Positions 1-7,452 of a stretch of 64,000 nucleotides of DNA are shown in pieces. This DNA comes from an uncultured Litoreibacter sp. (GTDB lineage: Bacteria; Pseudomonadota; Alphaproteobacteria; Rhodobacterales; Rhodobacteraceae): positions 637,103-701,102 of the forward strand of contig NZ_CANKWO010000003.1 in assembly GCF_947487515.1 (NCBI RefSeq), read 5' to 3'. The translations under genes and the position numbers were made by a program. Under the pieces are notes generated by a model that searched no databases, was not told where the DNA came from, and saw only the letters and a program-made list of their open reading frames with translations. Each line of letters starts with the position of its first letter. The stretch's first letter is position 1.

Positions 1-340
1 TGTCTGCAACAGCCATCAACGCAGCAACCGTGAACAAGGCAACCACGGGCTTATAGGTCGTGGCATCATCAGCCATGGTGGCTTTCCCAAAGTATGCATT
101 CAGATCGTCGAAGCCACCAATGCGGGTTTCACCAATGAATGTCTGCGGCGTCGTCCTTACTTCATGCTTGGCCTTGAACGCATCAACCTCGTCACGGCTG
201 GTGAGGTGGCGATCATCAACTTGATAGCCCTGACGTTCCAGCAAGTCTTTCGACTTCAATCCGTACGGACACATGTGATCGGTCATTACCATCCTAAAGA
301 GGGTCGCAGTTTTGTTGGCGGTATACTTGGGCATGGTCAT
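1..340 (-). CDS. Glutaredoxin-domain / MauE-DoxX-like redox membrane protein (partial, C-terminus off window)
   Basis: The reading frame runs from ATG at 340 off the left edge, so about 113 residues are visible. The N-terminal part looks like a glutaredoxin: a CPYG active-site motif (only one Cys, so monothiol-like), a TTPQ cis-proline segment and a GG-D motif. The last visible residues (VVALFTVAALMAV) begin a membrane segment, matching glutaredoxin proteins that continue into a MauE/DoxX-type membrane domain. It is divergent from a CueR-like regulator and carries the CueR-type promoter, so a role in copper or thiol stress is likely. In-frame ATGs at 340 and 334 are both possible starts. The fold is fairly sure, the exact function is not. 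Confidence 0.75.
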   Translation of the reverse strand, partial: MTMPKYTANKTATLFRMVMTDHMCPYGLKSKDLLERQGYQVDDRHLTSRDEVDAFKAKHEVRTTPQTFIGETRIGGFDDLNAYFGKATMADDATTYKPVVALFTVAALMAVAD

Positions 341-401
341 TCTTTTCTTACGCAGGTGCGGGCATCCATCCGACTGGCGCCCTTGAAACTCATTCAGCAT
401 C

Positions 402-432
402 AACCTAATCCCTCCAGTAACTAGAAGGTTAA
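402..432 (-). promoter_or_regulatory. CueR-type promoter/operator with 19-bp spacer
   Basis: Read on the minus strand, a -35 element TTAACC (427-432) and a -10 element TAGGTT (402-407) are separated by exactly 19 bp, the stretched spacing typical of MerR-family targets. The spacer contains a near palindrome, plus-strand 410-428 CCCTCCAGTAACTAGAAGG, which differs by two bases from the classic CueR/MerR-type operator CCTTCCAGTAACTGGAAGG. It points toward the glutaredoxin/MauE gene, so that gene is the predicted activated target. Confidence 0.85.
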
Positions 433-444
433 GAGGTGAGTTCG

Positions 445-828
445 GTGAATATTTCTGCTGCATCAAAGGCTGCGGGTCTCCCCGTCAAAACTGTGCGCTA
501 TTACGCTGACATTGGCCTCGTTCAAGCTCCGTCGCGTTCTGATGCAGGGTACCGCACTTATGACGATGCTTCTGTGCGAAAGCTGGTCTTCATCCGACGA
601 TCACGAGAGTTTGGCTTCACCATCGAAGAATGCCGTGAACCTCTCGGACTATACCAGGATCAAGATCGCACCAGCGCAGAAGTGAAACGTATAGCATCCA
701 AGCGGCTGGAAGAAATCGAAGAGAAGCAACGTGAGCTGCAGTCACTGCATGACGAATTGGCGCATTTGGTGACAACTTGCCGTGGTGATCATATGCCTGA
801 CTGTCCAATTATTGATTATCTTGGGTAA
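445..828 (+). CDS. cueR: CueR-like MerR-family copper-responsive regulator
   Basis: This 127-residue protein has an N-terminal winged helix-turn-helix (NISAASKAAGLPVKTVRYY), a long dimerisation helix (about residues 80-110) and a C-terminal metal loop TTCRGDHMPDCPII. I chose GTG at 445 over GTG at 436: AGAGGTGAG lies well spaced upstream, the N-terminus then matches CueR (MNIS-), and the metal ligands fall at Cys112 and Cys120, the same numbers as in E. coli CueR. The CX7C loop indicates a monovalent metal sensor (Cu+, Ag+ or Au+). It is divergent from the glutaredoxin/MauE gene, whose promoter contains the predicted CueR operator. Confidence 0.88.
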   Translation: MNISAASKAAGLPVKTVRYYADIGLVQAPSRSDAGYRTYDDASVRKLVFIRRSREFGFTIEECREPLGLYQDQDRTSAEVKRIASKRLEEIEEKQRELQSLHDELAHLVTTCRGDHMPDCPIIDYLG

Positions 829-1633
829 AGTTAGCAGCTCCGTATTTCTCATAAGCCGACCTTCGCTGCGTAACAGAAAAATGTAGGTATGGGCTCCTAG
901 CGGACATTCTCTGCGCAAACCATGAAAGTCTGTTCTCAGCAGGTGAAATTGACAAAGTGGCTGTAAAATGGACGAACATGAGCAGAACTCACCGGAAATT
1001 GTAGGGTGTTCAAAAGAAAAGCTACGGTGTGCTTCAGACAAAGAAAATCCAATGAAATCAATAGGCATCTTTTGCTGCTTGGAAAAGTTATGATGTGTCT
1101 AACAGGATTGTTGGAAATAGATGAGTGCTTTCGCATCTATTGCGGTTCTATACAACGCATCTGCAGCACGGCCAGTTTCGATCCGGCAAGAGCATTTGGA
1201 ACGTTTGGGTAGGTGGGGCGCTGACACCAAGTTGACCGCCCCCTTTGGCGCGACACGGCCCAAAGCATATCTTTTACTCAGGCTTTAGGATAAATCCGTC
1301 TTGGGGACGGGGAAGCTGAGCCTCAATCAGCTTATGCAACAAAGCTCCCTCTCAACCTTGCATCGCAGCCACCGCCTCCACCAAAGGACGGGGGAGGCCC
1401 AAAGCAATGGTATGGCGCTGTTGAGCAGTTTCATCTGGACAGAAAGAGGATTGCGCCTTAGACGCATTCCCATGATCAAAACCGCACATATTACCATTTT
1501 GCGACGCCGACGCTGATTTAGCGTCTGATCACCTGTGCGCATTGCGCGCCTTCTCTTCCCTCTATCAAATTGACTTGTACCGGAACTTCCTAACATATCT
1601 GGATTTCCGCTGCGTATTAAGGAAACAAACGCG
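829..1633. other. 805-bp stretch without a convincing gene
   Basis: Only short overlapping frames of no recognisable family occur here on either strand, with weak starts. By eye 850-1150 is richer in A+T than the flanking genes. A 7-bp inverted repeat (ATAGATG / CATCTAT) lies at 1117-1140, and GACGCT / AGCGTC at about 1507-1523. I saw no IS terminal repeats or tRNA. Decayed sequence or an old recombination scar is the simplest reading; the last 65 bp hold the probable argD promoter. Confidence 0.5.
1570..1599 (+). promoter_or_regulatory. Probable sigma-70 promoter for argD
   Basis: A TTGACT hexamer (1570-1575) is followed after 18 bp by CATATC (1594-1599), about 35 bp before the argD start. 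The match is by eye and the -10 is imperfect. Confidence 0.4.
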
Positions 1634-2812
1634 ATGACATCTGCTGTACTGCCGACCTATTCACGGGCGAATATGAGCTTTGAAACCGGTGAGGGGAGCT
1701 GGTTGATCGCGCGAGATGGCACGCGATATTTGGACTTGGGCGCTGGCATTGCGGTAACGGGGCTTGGGCACGCCCATCCGGCTTTGGTCAAGGTGCTGCA
1801 AGATCAGGCGGGCGCGCTTTGGCACACCTCCAACCTTTACCAAATTCCACACCAAGAGGCGTTGGCCCAGAAGTTGAGCGACGCGACATTCGCAGACACG
1901 ATGTTTTTCACCAATTCGGGCGCCGAAGCGATGGAATGCGCAATCAAGATGGCGCGCAAATACTGGTACGACAAAGGCCAGCCGGACCGGGTGAACATCA
2001 TCACTTTCACGGGCTCCTTTCACGGACGGACATTGGCGACGATTTCCGCCGCAGGAAGCGAGAAACTCACAAAGGGGTTTGGCCCGTTGGTTGAAGGTTT
2101 CATAAACTTGCCAGCGGGGGACCACGAGGCCCTGCAAGACGCGTTGGACGACACCATCGCTGCGGTGATTGTGGAGCCAGTGCAGGGCGAAGGCGGGATT
2201 ATTCCATTGCCAGACGCCTGCCTCAAAGGGTTGCGCGACATGTGCGACACGACCGGTGCGCTGTTGGTGTTCGACGAAATTCAATGTGGCGTCGGCCGGA
2301 CAGGCAAACTGTTTGCGCATGAGTGGGCTGGCGTTACCCCCGATATCATGGCCATCGCCAAGGGCATCGGCAACGGCTTCCCGTTGGGCGCATGTTTGGC
2401 GACCGAAGAGGCGGCAAGTGGCATGACTGCGGGCACGCATGGCTCCACCTATGGAGGCAACCCCTTGGCCTGCGCGGTTGGTAGCGCAGTGATGGACATC
2501 GTGGCGGATCATGACTTCTTGAGCGAAGTGTCGCGGAAGTCAGGTTTGTTGCGTCAAAGTTTAGAAGGATTGGTGGCGTCTCATCCGACGATATTTGAAT
2601 TGGTACGCGGGGCAGGGCTTATGATTGGCCTGAAATGCGTGGTGCCCAACAGTGACGTGGTGAATGCCTGCTATGACACGCATCTGTTGACCGTTCCAGG
2701 CGGCGACAACGTCATTCGGTTGTTGCCTGCCATGACGATCAGTGACGACGAAATTAAGGAGGCCGTGGCACGACTGCATCGGGCCGCGACAGCCTTGGAG
2801 GGCACACAGTGA
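1634..2812 (+). CDS. argD: Acetylornithine aminotransferase (class III PLP aminotransferase)
   Basis: The 392-residue protein matches the ArgD family in length and motifs: [14 protein letters not shown] for the phosphate-binding region, [12 protein letters not shown] before the PLP site, and [12 protein letters not shown] with the Schiff-base lysine. It transfers an amino group between N-acetylglutamate semialdehyde and glutamate in arginine synthesis; the family often also acts on succinyldiaminopimelate. An AAGGAAA sequence lies about 10 bp before the ATG. It overlaps argF by four bases (GTGA), so the two are translationally coupled. Confidence 0.95.
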   Translation: MTSAVLPTYSRANMSFETGEGSWLIARDGTRYLDLGAGIAVTGLGHAHPALVKVLQDQAGALWHTSNLYQIPHQEALAQKLSDATFADTMFFTNSGAEAMECAIKMARKYWYDKGQPDRVNIITFTGSFHGRTLATISAAGSEKLTKGFGPLVEGFINLPAGDHEALQDALDDTIAAVIVEPVQGEGGIIPLPDACLKGLRDMCDTTGALLVFDEIQCGVGRTGKLFAHEWAGVTPDIMAIAKGIGNGFPLGACLATEEAASGMTAGTHGSTYGGNPLACAVGSAVMDIVADHDFLSEVSRKSGLLRQSLEGLVASHPTIFELVRGAGLMIGLKCVVPNSDVVNACYDTHLLTVPGGDNVIRLLPAMTISDDEIKEAVARLHRAATALEGTQ

Positions 2813-3714
2813 ATCATTTCCTAGACATCCATAAAACAGACCCAGCCGATTTGCGCCGGATCATCGACACTGCGCTGTCGGTCAAGCAGGCCCGCGCGGG
2901 CAAACCCAAGGGTGCTTTGGATGCGGATCAGCCTTTGAAAGACCACATGGTCGCGTTGATTTTCGAAAAACCTTCGACGCGCACGCGTGTCTCCTTCGAC
3001 GTAGGTGTGCGTCAAATGGGCGGGCAGAGCATGGTGCTGTCGGGCACCGATATGCAGCTCGGCCATGGCGAGACGATTGCCGACACCGCCCGCGTTCTGT
3101 CGCGCTATGTCGATATGATCATGATGCGTACGTTTGAAGAAGACACGCTGTTGGAGATGGCCGAATACGCCACCGTTCCGGTCATTAACGGGCTGACGGA
3201 CCGCACACACCCGTGCCAGATCATGGCTGACATCCTGACGTTCGAGGAACACAATGGCCCGATCAAAGGTAAAAAGGTCGTCTGGGCGGGAGATGGCAAC
3301 AACGTTTTCGCCAGCTTCGCGCATGCCGCCAAGCAGTTCGAGTTCGATCTGGTGTTCTCGGGGCCGCAGCCTCTGGACCCTGAGGAGGCTTTGGACGGGC
3401 TATACACCACCGAGCGCAACCCGCGTGAGGCCGTCGAAGGGGCCGATTTGGTCGTGACCGACACTTGGGTGTCGATGCATGACCCGCAATCCGCGCGCGA
3501 ACGTCGTCACAACCAGCTGCGCGGCTATCAGGTGAACAAGGACCTGATGGATCACGCCAAACCTGATGCACTCTTCATGCATTGCCTTCCCGCGCACCGC
3601 GAAGATGAGGCAACGTCGGAAGTGATGGACGGGCCAAATTCAGTGATCTTTGACGAGGCCGAAAACCGTCTGCACGCCCAAAAGGCGGTGATGCGCTGGT
3701 GTCTGGAGGGGTAA
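2809..3714 (+). CDS. argF: Ornithine carbamoyltransferase
   Basis: The 301-residue protein makes citrulline from ornithine and carbamoyl phosphate. The diagnostic sequences are present: KPSTRTR (carbamoyl-phosphate binding), HPCQ in the central region, and HCLPAHR (ornithine side). Length is normal. It starts at GTG 2809 inside the argD stop. The argD-argF pair is a common alphaproteobacterial order. Confidence 0.96.
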   Translation: MNHFLDIHKTDPADLRRIIDTALSVKQARAGKPKGALDADQPLKDHMVALIFEKPSTRTRVSFDVGVRQMGGQSMVLSGTDMQLGHGETIADTARVLSRYVDMIMMRTFEEDTLLEMAEYATVPVINGLTDRTHPCQIMADILTFEEHNGPIKGKKVVWAGDGNNVFASFAHAAKQFEFDLVFSGPQPLDPEEALDGLYTTERNPREAVEGADLVVTDTWVSMHDPQSARERRHNQLRGYQVNKDLMDHAKPDALFMHCLPAHREDEATSEVMDGPNSVIFDEAENRLHAQKAVMRWCLEG

Positions 3715-3805
3715 CGCCTGCAGGCCGCAACCAGAGCCCTAGGAGGCTTAGCGGATATGACCTTGTCTGCTGTGCCGAGGCCGTCGAAATCTTGGGGGGC
3801 TTTCC

Positions 3806-3829
3806 CATCCCTATATGTTGACAGGGATG
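3806..3829 (+). terminator. Possible hairpin downstream of argF
   Basis: A perfect 7-bp inverted repeat CATCCCT / AGGGATG with a 10-nt loop lies about 95 bp after the argF stop. There is no T-run, so intrinsic termination is uncertain. The rest of 3715-3922 holds no supported gene. Confidence 0.3.
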
Positions 3830-3922
3830 CAGCCTCGGGGCGGCGATCTGCAGTCTGACCCAGAACACAATATGCCGTTGCGACGGCCTGAGTTACGGCG
3901 CTTTCATTGACGAAACACATGC

Positions 3923-3943
3923 TTTATGTTCATAAAACATAAA
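3923..3943. promoter_or_regulatory. Palindromic operator before the winged-helix regulator
   Basis: TTTATGTT and AACATAAA form a perfect 8-bp inverted repeat with a 5-nt centre (CATAA), ending three bases before the regulator start. This is the position expected for autoregulation by the winged-helix protein encoded next to it. Confidence 0.65.
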
Positions 3944-3946
3944 TGA

Positions 3947-4480
3947 ATGGATGATGAGATGTCTGAGAACGCCGACCCCAAGCGCCGTATCGTTTCCTCG
4001 CGCCACCTGTCAGAAGGTGAGGGTTGGGAGGCCTCTGAAGTCGAATACGGTATGATCATTGCCTATAACGCGTTCTCGCGATGGATGACCCGCTGTATGT
4101 CGGCGGCTGGGAATACGGACCTTACGCCTCTGGAAATTCTCGTGTTGCACAACACAAATCATCGAGGACGGGACAAGCGTCTGACGGACATATGTTTCCT
4201 CCTGAACATCGAAGACACCCACACGGTGAACTATGCGCTAAGAAAACTGATGAAGATGGAGCTTCTGTCATCTGAAAAACGCGGCAAGGAGGTGTTCTAC
4301 AGCACCTCAAAAACGGGGGCAGATCTTTGTGAAGCCTACCGTCAGGTGCGCAATCGCTGTTTCCTTGACGGGTTGTCCCATCTCGATATGACAGGCAACG
4401 AGATGCGCGAGATCGCGGCCAGCTTGCGTACCCTTTCCGGGCAATACGACCAAGCCAGCCGCGCAGCAGCGTCTCTTTAA
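3947..4480 (+). CDS. MarR-like winged-helix transcriptional regulator
   Basis: The 177-residue protein has a central winged-helix region: LTPLEILVLHNT, then RLTDICFLLNIEDTHTVNYALRKLMKMELL as the recognition part, and a wing with KRGKEVFYS. This resembles the MarR/COG3355-type regulators found near TRAP transporters in Rhodobacterales. Other in-frame ATGs (for example 3959) are possible. It sits tail to tail with dctM, stops overlapping, so it may regulate the TRAP/5-oxoprolinase locus, its own gene, or both. The effector is unknown. Confidence 0.75.
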   Translation: MDDEMSENADPKRRIVSSRHLSEGEGWEASEVEYGMIIAYNAFSRWMTRCMSAAGNTDLTPLEILVLHNTNHRGRDKRLTDICFLLNIEDTHTVNYALRKLMKMELLSSEKRGKEVFYSTSKTGADLCEAYRQVRNRCFLDGLSHLDMTGNEMREIAASLRTLSGQYDQASRAAASL

Positions 4481-5778
4481 CCCCCCATTAAGTTTGGCAA
4501 TGCGGTCACGATTTGCGGGAACACCGTGATGAGGATGACCCCCAGTAAAAGCAGCAAGAAAAAGGGAAAAGCCGCTTTGGCTATCCGCAAAATGTCGATC
4601 CCCGTCAGCCCCTGAATGACAAAAAGGTTGAAGCCTACGGGGGGGGTGATCTGGCTCATCTCAACCACAATCACCAGATAGATACCGAACCACAACGGAT
4701 CGATGCCCACGGCCGCGACCATCGGCATGATGATCGATGTGGTAAGTACGATGACCGAAATCCCGTCCAAAAAGCAGCCCAAAACGATGAAGAATATCGT
4801 CAAGGCGAACAGCAAAGCCGTTACGGATAAATCCATGCTGGATATCCACGCCGCCAGATTACGCGGCAAGCCCGTGAACCCCATGGAAACGGACAGGAAC
4901 GCTGCCCCCAGCAAAATCAACGCGATCATGCAGGAAGTGCGTGTCGCGGACATGACCGCCGCCCCGAAGAGGGACCAGCTAAATGATCCAGATGCCCACG
5001 CCAGAATAGTAGCAAGAACCACCCCCAATGCGGCCGCATCCGTTGGGGAGGCAAGGCCACCATAGATGGACCCGATGACACCACCGATTAGTAGGGCAAC
5101 CGGCACCAACCTGCGCGAAGCCCTGAGCTTTTCACGAAGCGAGAACCTCTCATGGATTGGCGGGATCAGTTCGGGGTTCATCCACGCTCTTACCGCGACA
5201 TATCCGGCGAACAAGGTGATCAGCATAATTCCAGGCAAAATGCCTGCGATGAATAACCGCGCGATAGATTGCTCGGTTGCGACGCCGTAAACAATGAGGA
5301 TGATTGAAGGCGGGATTAAAAGGCCCAAGGTGGCAGAGCCCGCAAGAGTTCCCAAAATCAGGCTTTCAGGGTAGCCACGTTTGGTCAGCTCTGGCACAGA
5401 CATCCGACCGATTGTCGCGGCAGTGGCAGCCGAAGATCCCGACACAGCTGCAAAGATCGCACAGCCGAATATATTGACGTGTAAAAGCCTTCCGGGCGCT
5501 CGGCTCAGCCATGGCACCAGACCTGTGAACATGTCATCACTCATGCGCGACCTAAGCAAAATCTCTCCCATGAGGATAAACAGCGGCAGTGCCGTCAGCG
5601 CCCAGCTGTGCGAATGCCCCCAAAACGTGGTCGCGATGATCAGGCCGGCGGGGGCGTTGGAGAAAAACACCAAGCCCACAAGCCCGACGATTGACAAGGA
5701 AACGGCAACCCAAACCCCGCATGCAAGCAGTGCGATCAGTAAGGATAGAAGTACCAGTGCAACTATTGGATCGGTCAT
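4477..5778 (-). CDS. dctM: TRAP transporter large permease (DctM family)
   Basis: The 433-residue, very hydrophobic protein has the usual length and about 12 predicted membrane segments. DctM-type features include GSSAATAATIGRMSVPELTKRGY near residue 125 and EMSQITPPVGFNLFVIQG near residue 370. It forms the ion-coupled channel of a tripartite uptake system with DctQ and DctP. It follows dctQ by three bases. The stop overlaps that of the convergent winged-helix regulator. Confidence 0.93.
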   Translation of the reverse strand: MTDPIVALVLLSLLIALLACGVWVAVSLSIVGLVGLVFFSNAPAGLIIATTFWGHSHSWALTALPLFILMGEILLRSRMSDDMFTGLVPWLSRAPGRLLHVNIFGCAIFAAVSGSSAATAATIGRMSVPELTKRGYPESLILGTLAGSATLGLLIPPSIILIVYGVATEQSIARLFIAGILPGIMLITLFAGYVAVRAWMNPELIPPIHERFSLREKLRASRRLVPVALLIGGVIGSIYGGLASPTDAAALGVVLATILAWASGSFSWSLFGAAVMSATRTSCMIALILLGAAFLSVSMGFTGLPRNLAAWISSMDLSVTALLFALTIFFIVLGCFLDGISVIVLTTSIIMPMVAAVGIDPLWFGIYLVIVVEMSQITPPVGFNLFVIQGLTGIDILRIAKAAFPFFLLLLLGVILITVFPQIVTALPNLMGG

Positions 5779-5781
5779 GGG

Positions 5782-6306
5782 CTACACCTCGTCCGGAGTT
5801 GAAAGAACGGGTTTTCCCGCCCGAATAAGGTCAAAGAGCGTGTGCAGGATCGCGACAAAAAGCAAAGACACCCCGAAGGCCGCCACACTTTGCGGTATCC
5901 ACAAGGCTACGGGAATGATGCCATTAGAGACGTCACCATAGTGCACACTCTCTTGGACCAAGCCGATCATAAACCATGCAGCAAAACCGATAAGGCCTGC
6001 CGCGGTCAGCAGAACGAAACCTTCTGCGAAGGTCTGAATATGTACAGGCAATCGTGCGGTAACGAGGTTCACCCGAATATGGCCCCCCGCGCGCAGGGTA
6101 TGTGCCATCGCAAGAAATGTGGCTCCTGCCAACATGAAGCCTGAAAAGTCGGCATAGGACGGGATCGTTGAAGGAAGCGTTCCTGGGCTCAATCTTCCGG
6201 CAGCATTGAGCAAAATCTGGGCGCTGATCAGCAGGCAAATGCAAAGGATTAGCCCCCCGGAAAGAGCCGCGCATATGTCATAGAGACGTTGTAGTAGACG
6301 GCCCAT
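5782..6306 (-). CDS. dctQ: TRAP transporter small permease (DctQ family)
   Basis: The 174-residue membrane protein has four predicted helices, as expected for DctQ. A longer frame runs to 6435, but that start lies inside dctP; ATG at 6306 is preceded by AAGGGGGAC and begins MGRLLQRLYD. It pairs with DctM to receive substrate from DctP. It lies 68 bp downstream of dctP in the same operon. Confidence 0.88.
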   Translation of the reverse strand: MGRLLQRLYDICAALSGGLILCICLLISAQILLNAAGRLSPGTLPSTIPSYADFSGFMLAGATFLAMAHTLRAGGHIRVNLVTARLPVHIQTFAEGFVLLTAAGLIGFAAWFMIGLVQESVHYGDVSNGIIPVALWIPQSVAAFGVSLLFVAILHTLFDLIRAGKPVLSTPDEV

Positions 6307-6374
6307 ATGGCGTCCCCCTTGCAGTAAAAAATGGCCGGCAATACTCGAGGTATCGCCGGCCAGTATGGAGGTTA

Positions 6375-7337
6375 TTATTGGTTCGTGTAAGCGCCAAGAA
6401 TGGCCTTGGCAGAATCCGACGCATTGGTTTTCCAATTTGTCAGCATCGTTTGGCCAATGCCTTGCAATCCTTCAGAAAGCTCCGAGCTGGGCTCATAAAC
6501 CGTGATGCCATTCTTGGCGAGTTCCTCGGTTTTGCTCTTGGCTTCGGCTGCTGACATTTCCCATCCACGGGTCTCGGCGGCCTCAGCTGCAGCAAGGACG
6601 GCTGCCTGTGTTTCGGCATCAAGGCCATCGAACATACGCTGGTTCACCACCACGATGTTCTTTGGAACCCAAGCATTGATTGGCGTGTAGTGGGTCAAGA
6701 AGTCCCAAGCGGTGGAGTTAACGCCGGTGGAGGGCGATGTGATCATGGCCGCAACTTGCCCTGTGGCGAAGGCTTGGGGAATATTCGACGCTTCGATCTG
6801 AACTGGCGCTGCACCTGCCAATGTTGCGAATTCTTCCAATGCAGCGTTATAGGCGCGGAACCGCAGGCCATTCAGGTCATCAACAGTTGCGATCTCTCCG
6901 GTTGTATAGAGGCCTTGCGCTGGCCACGGCACGGAAAAGAGCGGCACCAGACCTTGTTCGGCCAGTAGCTCAGTTACAACAGGGCGCTGTACGCTCCAAA
7001 GTTTGCGTGCGTCATCGTAGCTGGTGGCAACGAAGGGCTGGCTGTCGAGGCCGAATGCCAAGTCTTCGTTAGACAGGCGCGACAAGAAAAACTCGCCGAT
7101 TGGAACTTGGCGGTTGCGTACTGCACCTTTGATTTCGGCATGCGGGAAAAGTGATCCTGCAGAGTGAACTGTGATGTCCAACCCGCCGTCTGTTGCGGCG
7201 CGAACGTCATCAGCAAACTGGCTGATATTCTGTGTGTGGAATGTTGAATCGCCATAGGGCGTTGGCATGTCCCAGCTCTCGGCGGTGGCGGATGTCGCAG
7301 CAGCGATGGCAGCGGCGCAGATAAGTAAGTGCTTCAT
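6375..7337 (-). CDS. dctP: TRAP transporter periplasmic substrate-binding protein (DctP family)
   Basis: The 320-residue protein begins at ATG 7337 with a Sec signal peptide (MKHLLICAAAIAAATSATA, cleavage about residue 19) and GGGAGA just upstream. A longer frame to 7556 crosses the divergent promoter and is rejected. The DctP fold is supported by the GLRFRAY region and the FATGQVAAMITSP stretch. The divergent 5-oxoprolinase-like gene suggests the ligand may be a cyclic amide such as 5-oxoproline or a hydantoin; this is inference from context only. Confidence 0.9.
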   Translation of the reverse strand: MKHLLICAAAIAAATSATAESWDMPTPYGDSTFHTQNISQFADDVRAATDGGLDITVHSAGSLFPHAEIKGAVRNRQVPIGEFFLSRLSNEDLAFGLDSQPFVATSYDDARKLWSVQRPVVTELLAEQGLVPLFSVPWPAQGLYTTGEIATVDDLNGLRFRAYNAALEEFATLAGAAPVQIEASNIPQAFATGQVAAMITSPSTGVNSTAWDFLTHYTPINAWVPKNIVVVNQRMFDGLDAETQAAVLAAAEAAETRGWEMSAAEAKSKTEELAKNGITVYEPSSELSEGLQGIGQTMLTNWKTNASDSAKAILGAYTNQ

Positions 7338-7385
7338 TTTTAGTCTCCCATGTCGGTCCGGATTGGCCCGAATCCATTCATCTTC

Positions 7386-7412
7386 ATAACGTTGACAATT
7401 TGTCAGCGTTAT
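7386..7412. promoter_or_regulatory. 27-bp operator palindrome between dctP and the 5-oxoprolinase gene
   Basis: The arms ATAACGTTGACAA (7386-7398) and TTGTCAGCGTTAT (7400-7412) are inverted repeats with one mismatch around a single central base. The site contains a plus-strand -35-like TTGACA (7392-7397) with CATAAA 18 bp downstream, so a bound regulator could control both divergent units. Confidence 0.75.
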
Positions 7413-7452
7413 AACCATAAAGCAACAATAAACTGATTCGAAGGGTTTGGTC

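Noticed and set aside
1006-1516. Short frames at 1006-1212 and 1301-1516 as genes
   Set aside because: No ribosome-binding site, no recognisable protein features and competing frames on the other strand.
1661-2512. Long minus-strand open frame (283 codons) opposite argD
   Set aside because: It is a shadow of argD: the plus strand codes a full, motif-complete enzyme, and the antisense product matches no family.
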